Assembly (NCBI GenBank): GCA_942492225.1
Contig: CALODS010000075.1
Coordinates: 1-27,786 of the forward strand
From: JAFGTX01 sp942492225
GTDB taxonomy: Bacteria; Bacillota; Clostridia; Peptostreptococcales; Acidaminobacteraceae
DNA length: 27,786 bases
Reading direction: 5' to 3'
Shown: piece after piece, positions 1 to 7,225 of the stretch
How positions within the stretch are numbered: position 1 is the stretch's first letter
How the letters are laid out: every line of letters starts with the position of its first letter
Notes under the pieces: generated by a model
Databases searched by the model: none
Seen by the model: the letters and a program-made list of their open reading frames with translations, nothing else
What the model was told of the DNA's origin: nothing
Made by a program: the position numbers and the translations under genes

Positions 1-1823
1 AGTATTTCACTTGGCCCTAGAACCTCATCATATCTAAATCGAATAATGCCATTGACACCAGAATCTGTATCACTTGGAAAAAATCCTACTTGAAAGTGAT
101 CAAAGGACAAATCAGATTTATCTTTTTTAATCAGCACTGTGGGTTGTCTTGTGACAACGGTTCCATCTCCTTGAACAATTCTATCTACTAAAAAATCACT
201 CCCTTTGATTACAAAGAGTGTTTCTTCTTTAAATTGATATTTTCCGCCTGAATTTGAAACCTGAATCGTATCAGGCACAATTTCATCGACGATTGGTTCT
301 AAGGTACTTGGTAAGAATGTAAAACCATTTTCTTTAATCGCTGTTTGACGAAAAACATAGGATTTACCCAGTGTTCCTCCACCAGCGCCTGTTTCAACAA
401 CAGTGGTTGTAATTTCAACTTGCACGTCTTTTGTCGGATCTGTTAGCGCATCTGGAATAGAACCTGTTGTCACTCTCAACAATTCTTCTCCTAAAACACC
501 TGTGCTATAATCATTTGTATCAAAGGTTACAATTTTACCAATTTGTATTTTAATATTTCTTACAATCGTCGCAGGCTTTCCGTTATAAGTACCATCATTG
601 TAAGTAAGTACAAGTTCCGAGTTTGCATTGATCGTCGAAACATTCGTGATTGTATTGTCATCTACAAGCGAGGGTAAATCAACTTCTAAAATATTGCTTC
701 CTTGAATGGTTACCGGTCCACCATTATCAGTACCACTTGTTGGGTTAACACTCAAAATTTGAGGATTATAACTTGATTCGATAACGGTGTATTCATCAGG
801 CTCTTTTGGAATAATGCTTGGTTTATTAACGACTTGCTCAGCAATAACCTGTCCATCACTTTCATTGACAAGTACAACATAGTAAGTTCCAATGATAAAA
901 TTTGGATCTGCTGGTAGTGCTACTTTAGGCGGTACTTTTACCGTTAATTTATCTTGTGTTGTTCCATCGATATCTAAAGACAAGGCAACAAATTCAGCAC
1001 GATTGACGCTATTATAATCGTCTCCACCTGCCAAATCTTTCATAAAATAAGCATTATAGTTTTTTGTATTATTAAAATTGTCTGAAGTGAAATAAACAAT
1101 GTCACCATGGGCTCCAATGTTAGGAAACATTTCCGGTTCATTTAAACCAACATTGTCAACCAAACGAAATACATCTGCATATTGATAAACAACATCTACC
1201 GTTGTCGCACCTGATGTTGTCGATCTAGAGAAACTAATGTCTTGTAAGCCACCATTACCACCTGGTGGTACGGGATTTGTAATAGTGATACTATTAATAG
1301 AGCCACCTGGGTTAAAGAATTCAGTTGTCTGTATTTTACCAAATTTAGCCACTACATCTCCTGTAAGGGCATCTGTTTTAACTTGATTTAAGTTGTTACC
1401 ATTTATGGTGAAATCTTCCGTATTTCCATAGTTGATATTTTTGCTATTCGCACTTCCGATTGTCGGGAATGTTCCTAATGATAAGTCAATACTTACTGCA
1501 TCAATGAGCATCTCGCCCTTGAATTTTTTTGTTTCGGCCGTTGAAAGTTCTACCAAAATAATGTTATCTGTTTGCATTGTCACCGTCTCGGGTTGAAAGA
1601 GAACATTATTGGTATCTCTTAAAAGTATCGTTGACGCTTCAAGTTCTGTACCATGAATTTCTAAATACCCAGAATCCATATCAAAGCCATTGTGTCGCGT
1701 ATTGTATAAGACTTTTGTCACGGTCATCGCAGCAAAAGAAACCCCTTCTAGCGGTATACTTGATACGATAATGGCCAAACACATTATCAAGGTCAAAGCT
1801 TTCTTTAATATTTTTCTATTCAT
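1..1823 (-). CDS. secreted IPT/TIG-repeat surface protein, C-terminus off window
   Basis: An open frame runs without a stop from ATG at 1823 to the left edge (607 codons), so the gene is partial at its 3' end. The start has a GAGGTG ribosome site seven bases upstream. The N-terminus is a clear signal peptide: MNRKILKKAL, a hydrophobic core of about 15 residues, then a likely cleavage after VSFA near residue 32. The remainder is Ser/Thr/Asn/Gly-rich, lacks cysteines as far as I read it, and holds several Ig-like IPT/TIG segments. The clearest is near residues 350-430 (NPQILSVNPTSG, then VTIQGSNI). Others are near residue 50 (YLEIHGTEL) and 500-570 (LFVIKGSDFL). TIG repeats are common in exported surface or S-layer-associated proteins. 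The ligand, the anchoring and any catalytic part are unknown because the end is missing. It is transcribed away from all other genes in the window. Confidence 0.8.
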   Translation of the reverse strand, partial: MNRKILKKALTLIMCLAIIVSSIPLEGVSFAAMTVTKVLYNTRHNGFDMDSGYLEIHGTELEASTILLRDTNNVLFQPETVTMQTDNIILVELSTAETKKFKGEMLIDAVSIDLSLGTFPTIGSANSKNINYGNTEDFTINGNNLNQVKTDALTGDVVAKFGKIQTTEFFNPGGSINSITITNPVPPGGNGGLQDISFSRSTTSGATTVDVVYQYADVFRLVDNVGLNEPEMFPNIGAHGDIVYFTSDNFNNTKNYNAYFMKDLAGGDDYNSVNRAEFVALSLDIDGTTQDKLTVKVPPKVALPADPNFIIGTYYVVLVNESDGQVIAEQVVNKPSIIPKEPDEYTVIESSYNPQILSVNPTSGTDNGGPVTIQGSNILEVDLPSLVDDNTITNVSTINANSELVLTYNDGTYNGKPATIVRNIKIQIGKIVTFDTNDYSTGVLGEELLRVTTGSIPDALTDPTKDVQVEITTTVVETGAGGGTLGKSYVFRQTAIKENGFTFLPSTLEPIVDEIVPDTIQVSNSGGKYQFKEETLFVIKGSDFLVDRIVQGDGTVVTRQPTVLIKKDKSDLSFDHFQVGFFPSDTDSGVNGIIRFRYDEVLGPSEI

Positions 1824-1865
1824 AACGGCACCTCACCCAATTTTTTAGTCAACTGACTGCTTCTA

Positions 1866-1905
1866 TCTATAGTATCGGTTATTTCTTCCTGTAATCGTAT
1901 TACAG
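1866..1905 (-). promoter_or_regulatory. probable promoter with overlapping palindromic operator for the TIG-protein gene
   Basis: On the minus strand TTACAG (1889-1894) and TATAGA (1866-1871) are separated by 17 bases, a fair sigma-A promoter starting transcription near 1859, about 36 bases before the ATG. The -35 hexamer lies inside a 17-bp palindrome at 1889-1905 (CTGTAAT, CGT, ATTACAG), a typical repressor-operator position. The protein that binds it is unknown. Confidence 0.45.
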
Positions 1906-2047
1906 TTTTATGTCATTTCATCTTGAAACCCATTGCATTTCAACATCTTTTACCCTCTTATTATATAAAATTTTTCTAGAAATAACCATTCACTGACGGG
2001 AAATAAAATGAGTTTTTAATATTCTTTTCAATTTTTACGCGGAACAT

Positions 2048-2078
2048 AAAAAAAGCGATACGTTTTATAGCGTATCGC
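2048..2078 (-). terminator. rho-independent terminator, minus strand, with no gene in front of it
   Basis: An 8-bp perfect GC-rich stem (GCGATACG at 2055-2062, CGTATCGC at 2071-2078) with an 8-base loop is followed on the minus strand by seven Ts (2054-2048). No minus-strand protein gene lies between it and the terminator at 2613-2642, so it must end either an untranslated RNA or readthrough. Confidence 0.6.
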
Positions 2079-2091
2079 GGAATTTCGGGGC

Positions 2092-2111
2092 GTAGGAGAG
2101 AAATCTCCTAC
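2092..2111 (-). repeat. perfect 8-bp hairpin next to the minus-strand terminator
   Basis: GTAGGAGA (2092-2099) and TCTCCTAC (2104-2111) form a perfect stem closed by four bases (GAAA on the plus strand, TTTC on the minus). It stands 13 bases before the terminator stem on the minus strand. Together they look like the 3' half of a small structured RNA. No convincing promoter was found for it. Confidence 0.4.
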
Positions 2112-2280
2112 TAATCAAATTATGTTTGGGTTGCCTTATTCTTAAGACATCTTTATAATATCAAGGATATATGTATTTTATGTGTCCACTCTATTACAAT
2201 TATTGTCATATTCAATAAAAATATTCTTTTATAATTTTTTTTAGGAAATTTTGTAAAAAAAGAAGGAGAACTGTTATTTT

Positions 2281-2287
2281 TGTCGAA
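2281..2287 (+). promoter_or_regulatory. Spo0A-box-like site
   Basis: TGTCGAA, preceded by a run of Ts, matches the core of the Spo0A box (TTTTGTCGAAAA type). It lies about 100 bases upstream of the Gin-like gene, inside an imperfect palindrome (CTGTT at 2271-2275, AACAG at 2286-2290). A 7-bp match can arise by chance, so the call rests on position and T-rich context. Confidence 0.35.
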
Positions 2288-2304
2288 CAGTACTATTAGG
2301 TAGA

Positions 2305-2339
2305 TGGGGGTATGACAACTTTGTTTGGGGGTATTACAA
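2305..2339 (+). repeat. tandem 14-bp direct repeat, 21-bp period
   Basis: TGGGGGTATGACAA (2305-2318) and TGGGGGTATTACAA (2326-2339) differ at one base and start 21 bp apart, two helical turns. They are G-rich in an otherwise AT-rich intergenic stretch and end about 45 bases before the ATG at 2385. This spacing suggests two copies of a regulator site on one face of the helix. Confidence 0.5.
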
Positions 2340-2384
2340 GGTTCTACACTTTATAACTTATATAAGAGGGGGACATTATTCTAA

Positions 2385-2570
2385 ATGAATAGTATATATG
2401 CGAGTGAATTCAATCAAGATGCTAAGCAGATTAGTAATAATCGATTAGACATCCATTCGAAGGTTATCAAATGTCATATTTGTGACTCGATAGATGACCT
2501 AAAGTCATTCAAAAATAATTATGTTTGCGAAGACTGTATAGCGTATCTAAAAACAGCTACACTAGGCTAA
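2385..2570 (+). CDS. small zinc-ribbon protein, possible Gin/CsfB-type anti-sigma factor
   Basis: Encodes 61 residues. The ATG follows an AGAGGGGGA ribosome site with an 11-base gap, slightly long. The only cysteines are two CxxC knuckles, CHIC (30-33) and CEDC (48-51), 14 residues apart, so a single zinc ribbon is expected. The pattern (CxIC, then about 15 residues with an aromatic before CxxC, then a short helix) resembles Gin/CsfB, the short inhibitor of the forespore factor sigma-G. The N-terminal 29 residues are polar and less Gin-like. In Bacillus csfB lies near the dnaX-recR cluster, which here is 24 kb away, so gene order gives no support. It is monocistronic: flanked by a Spo0A-like box and tandem repeats upstream and a terminator downstream. 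The ribbon is clear; the anti-sigma function is an inference and a generic zinc-ribbon protein is possible. Confidence 0.55.
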   Translation: MNSIYASEFNQDAKQISNNRLDIHSKVIKCHICDSIDDLKSFKNNYVCEDCIAYLKTATLG

Positions 2571-2612
2571 AAGTCTATATTATGGACCATGAATAAGTAA
2601 CCCATCCCATTA

Positions 2613-2642
2613 AAAAATAGCACGCTCATGCGTGCTATTTTT
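2613..2642. terminator. bidirectional terminator between the zinc-ribbon gene and the chemoreceptor
   Basis: A perfect 13-bp stem (2613-2625 with 2630-2642) with loop TCAT and A/T runs on both sides. It lies between two convergent genes, ending at 2570 (+) and 2673 (-), and can stop both transcripts. Confidence 0.85.
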
Positions 2643-2672
2643 GTGTAAATTTATTTATAAAATTCTTTTACC

Positions 2673-4718
2673 TTATTTTACTTTGAATTTTCTTACTGAA
2701 TTTGATAACTCTTCGGCCAATTCAGATAAACTTCTGCTGGCATCAACAATTTGTGCCATAGAGGTCGATTGTTGTGTCACAGCAGCAGATGCTTCTTCTG
2801 TACTCGCAGCATTTTCTTCAGCAATTGCCGATAAGTTTTCAATCGTATCCATAATTTCTGCTTTCTTTTGTTCCATATTTTTTTCTGAAATATTTAGATT
2901 TTCAATAGCTGAAACTGATTGTTCTACCGCCTTGAAAATTTCTTTATATTTATCTTCCGTTTCTCTAACACTCTCTACTTGTTCAGCAATAATTTCATTT
3001 ACTTTATTGATGGTTTCAACAGCAAGGTTTGATGATTCTGTCAACTCTTGGACAATGGCATCAATTTCTTTTGTCGATTGAGTTGATTGTTCTGCTAGTT
3101 TTCTGATTTCATCTGCTACAACTGCAAATCCTCTTCCTGCATCGCCGGCTCTTGCGGCTTCAATGGCAGCGTTCAGTGCCAGCAAGTTAGTTTGATCTGC
3201 TATAGAGGCAATGACATTACTCGCTTCACCGATTTTTGAAGTGGAATCATTCGTTTTATTAATGACTTCAAAAATATCCTTTGCTGCTTTATTGGTTGCA
3301 GTTGTTTTGATGGTCAAGCCGTTGACGATGTCTAAACCACCTTGAATCATTTCAACCATTGAATTAGAAGCATTGTTCAATTGATTCATTTCTTGTTTAT
3401 TGTTCTCAATTAAGTGACCAAGTTCATAAGTTTTCTCTGCACCCTTTTCTGTACTTTGTGCTTGATCTGTTGCACCTTGTGCAATTTCTTCAATTGTTTT
3501 AGCCACTTCATCAGATGTATGTGCAACATCATCTGTTGTCACGTTCATTTGTTCACTGGCTGAAGATAGGTGGAATGCAGATTCAGTAATTTCATTAACA
3601 AGTACTCTAAAGTTCTTGGTCATTTCATCAAAGGCTTTTGATAAGCCACCAATTTCATCTTCACGTTTCATCTCTTTTTCAGATACATCAAGCGTAAAGT
3701 CCCCTCGACCAATAACACGTGCAAATTCTGTTGCTTCTTTAATCGGCGCAAGGGTTTTTCTAATACTAACAAATACAAAGATCGCTAAAATTAATGCACC
3801 CAATACAAAAATTGCTAATAATATTGCTGTAAACTGTTTTAAACTACCAAATATTTCATTTACATTTATTAATTGGATAACACCCCAACCATTAATCGGC
3901 ATTGATTGGTATGCTATAATATATTCTTCACCTCTAAAGGTAGCTGTTGCAATATCAGTATTACCTGCTAGCACTTCTTTACCATATGCTGCAAGTTCAG
4001 GAATATCACTAATATTGACACCGTCATCTAATAATTGTTGATCTGCTGCATAAATCAACGCACCATCTCGACCAATTAAAAAGTTAGTGCCTTTTTCACC
4101 AATCACATACTCTTCCATAATACTTGGAATGGTTGCTAACGATACATCTGCCGCCAAGAAACCTTGTACACCACTGGCATCATTAACTGTTGTAATCGCT
4201 GAAACTACCATTGCTCCTGAACCAACATCGGCATATGGCGAAGTATATGATACGCCAGGATTGTCCATTGCCAAGTGATACCAAGGTCTAGAGCTCGGTT
4301 CGTATCCAGGTTTAGAAACAAAATGTGTATTATCTATAAAAAATTTCGCTTTATCATTGGCAATCCATATAAATAATAATTTATCAAAAGAATTATTGTA
4401 ATCTACCAAGGTTTGATCTACTGTTTTGTAAAGTTCGTGTGTTTCAATTTGACTGTGTAATCGCACTTCTTTAAGATATCTAATGATATTCTTATCAAGC
4501 GCAGCTTGTCTTGCAACTTGCCCCGCAATAGCAAATGTCTCAGAAATACTGGTCACCGCTAAGTCGGTTTCTAAGAATATTTCTTTGGTAACGCTCGCTG
4601 TTAGTTCTTCTTGTGTCTGGCTATAAATAAACCAGCCACTCCCCGTAAATATAACAATTACTGCTAGAACCACCACTATGGTGAGTCGCATTGCTATAGA
4701 TTTTTTCCAAATATTCAT
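2673..4718 (-). CDS. methyl-accepting chemotaxis protein with amino-acid-binding dCache_1 sensor
   Basis: A 681-residue membrane chemoreceptor. Layout: cytoplasmic MNIWKKS, TM1 about 12-33, extracellular double-Cache domain about 34-290, TM2 about 296-318, HAMP about 319-373, then a signalling coiled coil whose conserved tip (about 508-545, core NAAIEAARAGDAGRGFAVVA) contacts CheA/CheW. The sensor has Y139, R144, W146, Y147, Y162, D164 and D191. This reproduces the spacing of the known amino-acid-binding dCache_1 motif of PctA-type receptors (Y-x4-R-x-W-Y, then Tyr/Asp and a distal Asp), so an L-amino-acid ligand is likely. No C-terminal CheR-tethering pentapeptide is present. GGAGGGG precedes the ATG. 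The gene follows the lysine operon but is separated from it by a terminator at 4861-4897, so it has its own promoter. Lysine as ligand is only suggested by the neighbourhood. Confidence 0.93.
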   Translation of the reverse strand: MNIWKKSIAMRLTIVVVLAVIVIFTGSGWFIYSQTQEELTASVTKEIFLETDLAVTSISETFAIAGQVARQAALDKNIIRYLKEVRLHSQIETHELYKTVDQTLVDYNNSFDKLLFIWIANDKAKFFIDNTHFVSKPGYEPSSRPWYHLAMDNPGVSYTSPYADVGSGAMVVSAITTVNDASGVQGFLAADVSLATIPSIMEEYVIGEKGTNFLIGRDGALIYAADQQLLDDGVNISDIPELAAYGKEVLAGNTDIATATFRGEEYIIAYQSMPINGWGVIQLINVNEIFGSLKQFTAILLAIFVLGALILAIFVFVSIRKTLAPIKEATEFARVIGRGDFTLDVSEKEMKREDEIGGLSKAFDEMTKNFRVLVNEITESAFHLSSASEQMNVTTDDVAHTSDEVAKTIEEIAQGATDQAQSTEKGAEKTYELGHLIENNKQEMNQLNNASNSMVEMIQGGLDIVNGLTIKTTATNKAAKDIFEVINKTNDSTSKIGEASNVIASIADQTNLLALNAAIEAARAGDAGRGFAVVADEIRKLAEQSTQSTKEIDAIVQELTESSNLAVETINKVNEIIAEQVESVRETEDKYKEIFKAVEQSVSAIENLNISEKNMEQKKAEIMDTIENLSAIAEENAASTEEASAAVTQQSTSMAQIVDASRSLSELAEELSNSVRKFKVK

Positions 4719-4809
4719 GAAAACCCCTCCCTAAAAATACATATTCGCTCTACAGTTAATTATTTACCCCAAAGCAATTAAAATTAACATCTCAAACAGA
4801 ATATATTAA

Positions 4810-4827
4810 TGTTTATGTGGATAAACA
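4810..4827 (-). promoter_or_regulatory. 18-bp inverted repeat upstream of the chemoreceptor gene
   Basis: TGTTTAT, GTGG, ATAAACA forms a 7-bp-arm palindrome 92 bp upstream of the chemoreceptor ATG, in the only stretch that can hold its promoter. I find no convincing -35/-10 pair, sigma-D box or -24/-12 pair. The repeat is a candidate operator with an unknown binding protein. Confidence 0.3.
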
Positions 4828-4860
4828 CTTTAAAATAGTAATCAATCAGGGTATTTAACG

Positions 4861-4897
4861 AAAAAACACCTTCTCTATTAGAAAAGGTGTTTTTTTT
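4861..4897 (-). terminator. terminator of the lysine fermentation operon
   Basis: AACACCTTCTC (4865-4875) and GAAAAGGTGTT (4881-4891) form an 11-bp stem with one G-U pair, flanked by A6 and T8. It starts 15 bases after the kamE stop. On the minus strand it ends in U6, a standard intrinsic terminator; the T run also allows termination on the plus strand. Confidence 0.88.
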
Positions 4898-4911
4898 AAC
4901 TTTTTACTTTA

Positions 4912-5664
4912 TTATACGCGACCTTTGTCAACAATTTCATTAACGACAAATGATGCAACGTCTTCTGCATATGTTTCAGAACCAAAGCCTGCATCAAACC
5001 CAAGTTCTTTTGCTAATTCATGACTAATTCTTGGACCGCCACAGATAACGACCATTTTATCTCTCAAACCTTCTGCTTCAATTAATTCGATTAAGTTTGT
5101 AAGGTTTTTAATATGAACATCCTTTTGTGTCACGATTTGTGATACAACAATAGCATCTGCATTTAATTCTACTGCTTTTGCTAAGAATTCTTCATTTGGC
5201 ACTTGTGATCCTAAGTTAATGGCTTCAATACCTTTATAACGCTCTAAACCATAGTGGCCAGCAAAGCCTTTCATATTCATAATAGCATCAATTCCTACTG
5301 TATGGGCATCTGTACCTGTACATGCACCAACAATAACAACATCACGCTTAATATTTTCTTTGATAAAGTCTTCAACGCCATATTTGTCCATAACGTCACT
5401 TTCAACTTTTGGTACATGAATAGAAGTATAATCCACTGTATGTTGACACTTTCCATAAAGTGTAAACATTGTGTATCCAACACCTAAATCTTCTGCATGA
5501 ACGACTTGAGGTTCTTCGATACCCATTTTTATTAATAATTGTCTAGCTGCTTCTTTACCTTCATCGCCATGAGGAACTGGTAGTGTAAATGTAAATTGCA
5601 TCATACCATCATTCATCGTATCGCCATAAGGTTTTACTTTAGTTAAATCGATTGCGTTTGACAT
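4912..5664 (-). CDS. kamE: beta-lysine 5,6-aminomutase, beta (B12-binding) subunit
   Basis: KamE, 250 residues, partner of KamD in the adenosylcobalamin- and PLP-dependent enzyme that moves the 6-amino group of beta-lysine (or D-lysine) to C5, giving 3,5-diaminohexanoate. The Rossmann-like B12 domain occupies about 105-245, with the DxHxxG motif as DAHTVG (119-124). H121 should be the lower cobalt ligand and K132 the lysine that forms the resting PLP imine. Their 11-residue spacing equals that of His133 and Lys144 in the Clostridium sticklandii enzyme, and the shift of 12 reflects a shorter N-terminus. The ATG overlaps the kamD stop by one base (TAATG), with AGGAGGT inside the end of kamD, so the two subunits are translationally coupled. 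Last gene of the operon. Confidence 0.96.
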   Translation of the reverse strand: MSNAIDLTKVKPYGDTMNDGMMQFTFTLPVPHGDEGKEAARQLLIKMGIEEPQVVHAEDLGVGYTMFTLYGKCQHTVDYTSIHVPKVESDVMDKYGVEDFIKENIKRDVVIVGACTGTDAHTVGIDAIMNMKGFAGHYGLERYKGIEAINLGSQVPNEEFLAKAVELNADAIVVSQIVTQKDVHIKNLTNLIELIEAEGLRDKMVVICGGPRISHELAKELGFDAGFGSETYAEDVASFVVNEIVDKGRV

Positions 5665-7220
5665 TATTTTGTACCTCCTAGCATTAGAGGAATAAATGGG
5701 TTGAAGTAAGATTCATCTTTTAGCGATACGCCGTCAAGACCTTTTCCTCCGTCCATAGCTCTTTTAACACCAGCAAACTTACCTTGCTCGATTGTTGGAA
5801 TTAATCCTTCTTTTTCTATATCTGTTAACATCACTTGCGCTTCACTTAATACTTTTTGAGCACGTGCTTGAATCATACCATCTTGCTTAAATTCTATTTC
5901 ATCACCTAAGTGTCTCATATTATTGAAGATATACTTTGCATTTTCTATAGACAATGCTCTATCTTGTAATAATGGTGTATGGATTGCTTCTGTTAACATG
6001 CCAAGTAATTGTAGACTTTGACCTGTTGTAATGGCAACCATGTTAAATAATGCATCTTGGATATGACCTTTGAAGATATCTCCTGTTTTGTACTTAGTTG
6101 GTGGCATGTACTTAAGTGGCGCATTTGGGAAAATTTCTTTTGCCATTTGTGCTTGTGATAATTCAAGTAAGAAACCATCTTCAATATTAGGGTTCATTTC
6201 AAATGCATGACCAAGGCCCATTTGCTCTTCTGGTAAACCAGCTAAAAGTGCAAATTGCTCATTAATAAATTGTGATGCCAGTACTGTATGTGCTTCTTCA
6301 ACGGCGTCAGCAGTCGTCAAGTAGTTATCTTCTCCAGTGTTGATGATAATACCTGCAAAGCCATTAATAATTCTTGAGAAGTATTGATCGACTAATGTTC
6401 TTTGCATGTTGATATCTCTAAATAAAATACCATATAATGCGTCATTTAACATAACGTCAAGTCTTTCAATGGCACCCATTGCAGCAATTTCTGGCATACA
6501 AAGTCCTGAACAATAGTTACATAATCTAATATATTTACCAACTTCTGCACCAACATCGTCAAGTGCTTTTCTCATTAATCTGAAGTTTTCTTGTGTTGCG
6601 TAAGTGCCTCCAAATCCTTCTGTTGTAGGACCATATGGTACGTAGTCAAGAAGCGATTGGCCTGTTGTTCTGATCACTGCGATAATATCTGCACCTTGTC
6701 TTGCCGCTGCTTGTGCTTGAAGAATGTCTTCATAGATATTCCCTGTTGCAACAATTACGTATAGATATGGTTTTGGGCCTTCCCCTAATGTTTTTAGGTA
6801 ATTGTCTCTTTGCTCTCTATTTGCTTGAATTTTATCAACTGATGCTACTGCAACCTTGTTGATAGCTTCTTTAATCTCATCTATTGGCGCTTGTGCCAAT
6901 TTAGATAAATCAATCTCGCCTGTTGAAATGCCTTCAGCAATTTCTTGAGGTGATTTACCTGTTTGAATCATTGCATTTCCAATCCAAAATGATGCCCCTT
7001 GTGCTAAGCCACCAATTTCTTTAATGTGCTCAAGTACAACGTTTGGAAGTGGTCTTTCTATATCATCCACCCCATCGATGCCTAATAATCTTACCACTGT
7101 TCTTTCGACAGCAACAGTTGTATGCTTATCAATAAATTGTTGAATATCTAAAGCGATATTCTTAGCAGAATTTCTCGCTTGTTCTACAACCGAAAAATCC
7201 AAGTTTAATTTGCTATTCAT
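5664..7220 (-). CDS. kamD: beta-lysine 5,6-aminomutase, alpha subunit
   Basis: KamD, 518 residues, close to the family's usual length. It forms the TIM-barrel large subunit that holds substrate and PLP and docks with the B12 domain of KamE. Family-typical stretches include GGLAQGASFWIGNAMIQTGK near residues 70-90, YVIVATGNIYEDILQAQAAA near 155-175, and the barrel segments around CNYCSGLCMPEIAAMGA near 235-250. The start has GGGAGG eight bases upstream and lies five bases after the kamC stop. It is followed by kamE with a one-base overlap. The order kamA-B-C-D-E is that of known lysine-fermenting Clostridia and Fusobacteria. I see no lesion. Confidence 0.96.
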   Translation of the reverse strand: MNSKLNLDFSVVEQARNSAKNIALDIQQFIDKHTTVAVERTVVRLLGIDGVDDIERPLPNVVLEHIKEIGGLAQGASFWIGNAMIQTGKSPQEIAEGISTGEIDLSKLAQAPIDEIKEAINKVAVASVDKIQANREQRDNYLKTLGEGPKPYLYVIVATGNIYEDILQAQAAARQGADIIAVIRTTGQSLLDYVPYGPTTEGFGGTYATQENFRLMRKALDDVGAEVGKYIRLCNYCSGLCMPEIAAMGAIERLDVMLNDALYGILFRDINMQRTLVDQYFSRIINGFAGIIINTGEDNYLTTADAVEEAHTVLASQFINEQFALLAGLPEEQMGLGHAFEMNPNIEDGFLLELSQAQMAKEIFPNAPLKYMPPTKYKTGDIFKGHIQDALFNMVAITTGQSLQLLGMLTEAIHTPLLQDRALSIENAKYIFNNMRHLGDEIEFKQDGMIQARAQKVLSEAQVMLTDIEKEGLIPTIEQGKFAGVKRAMDGGKGLDGVSLKDESYFNPFIPLMLGGTK

Positions 7221-7225
7221 GCTAT

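Noticed and set aside
1577..1771. Plus-strand ORF of 64 codons
   Set aside because: It lies antisense within the TIG-protein gene, has no ribosome site and no protein-like composition.
2632..3081. Plus-strand ORF of 149 codons
   Set aside because: It is the mirror of the chemoreceptor signalling domain; the Ser/Ala/Ile-rich translation is an artefact of the reverse strand.
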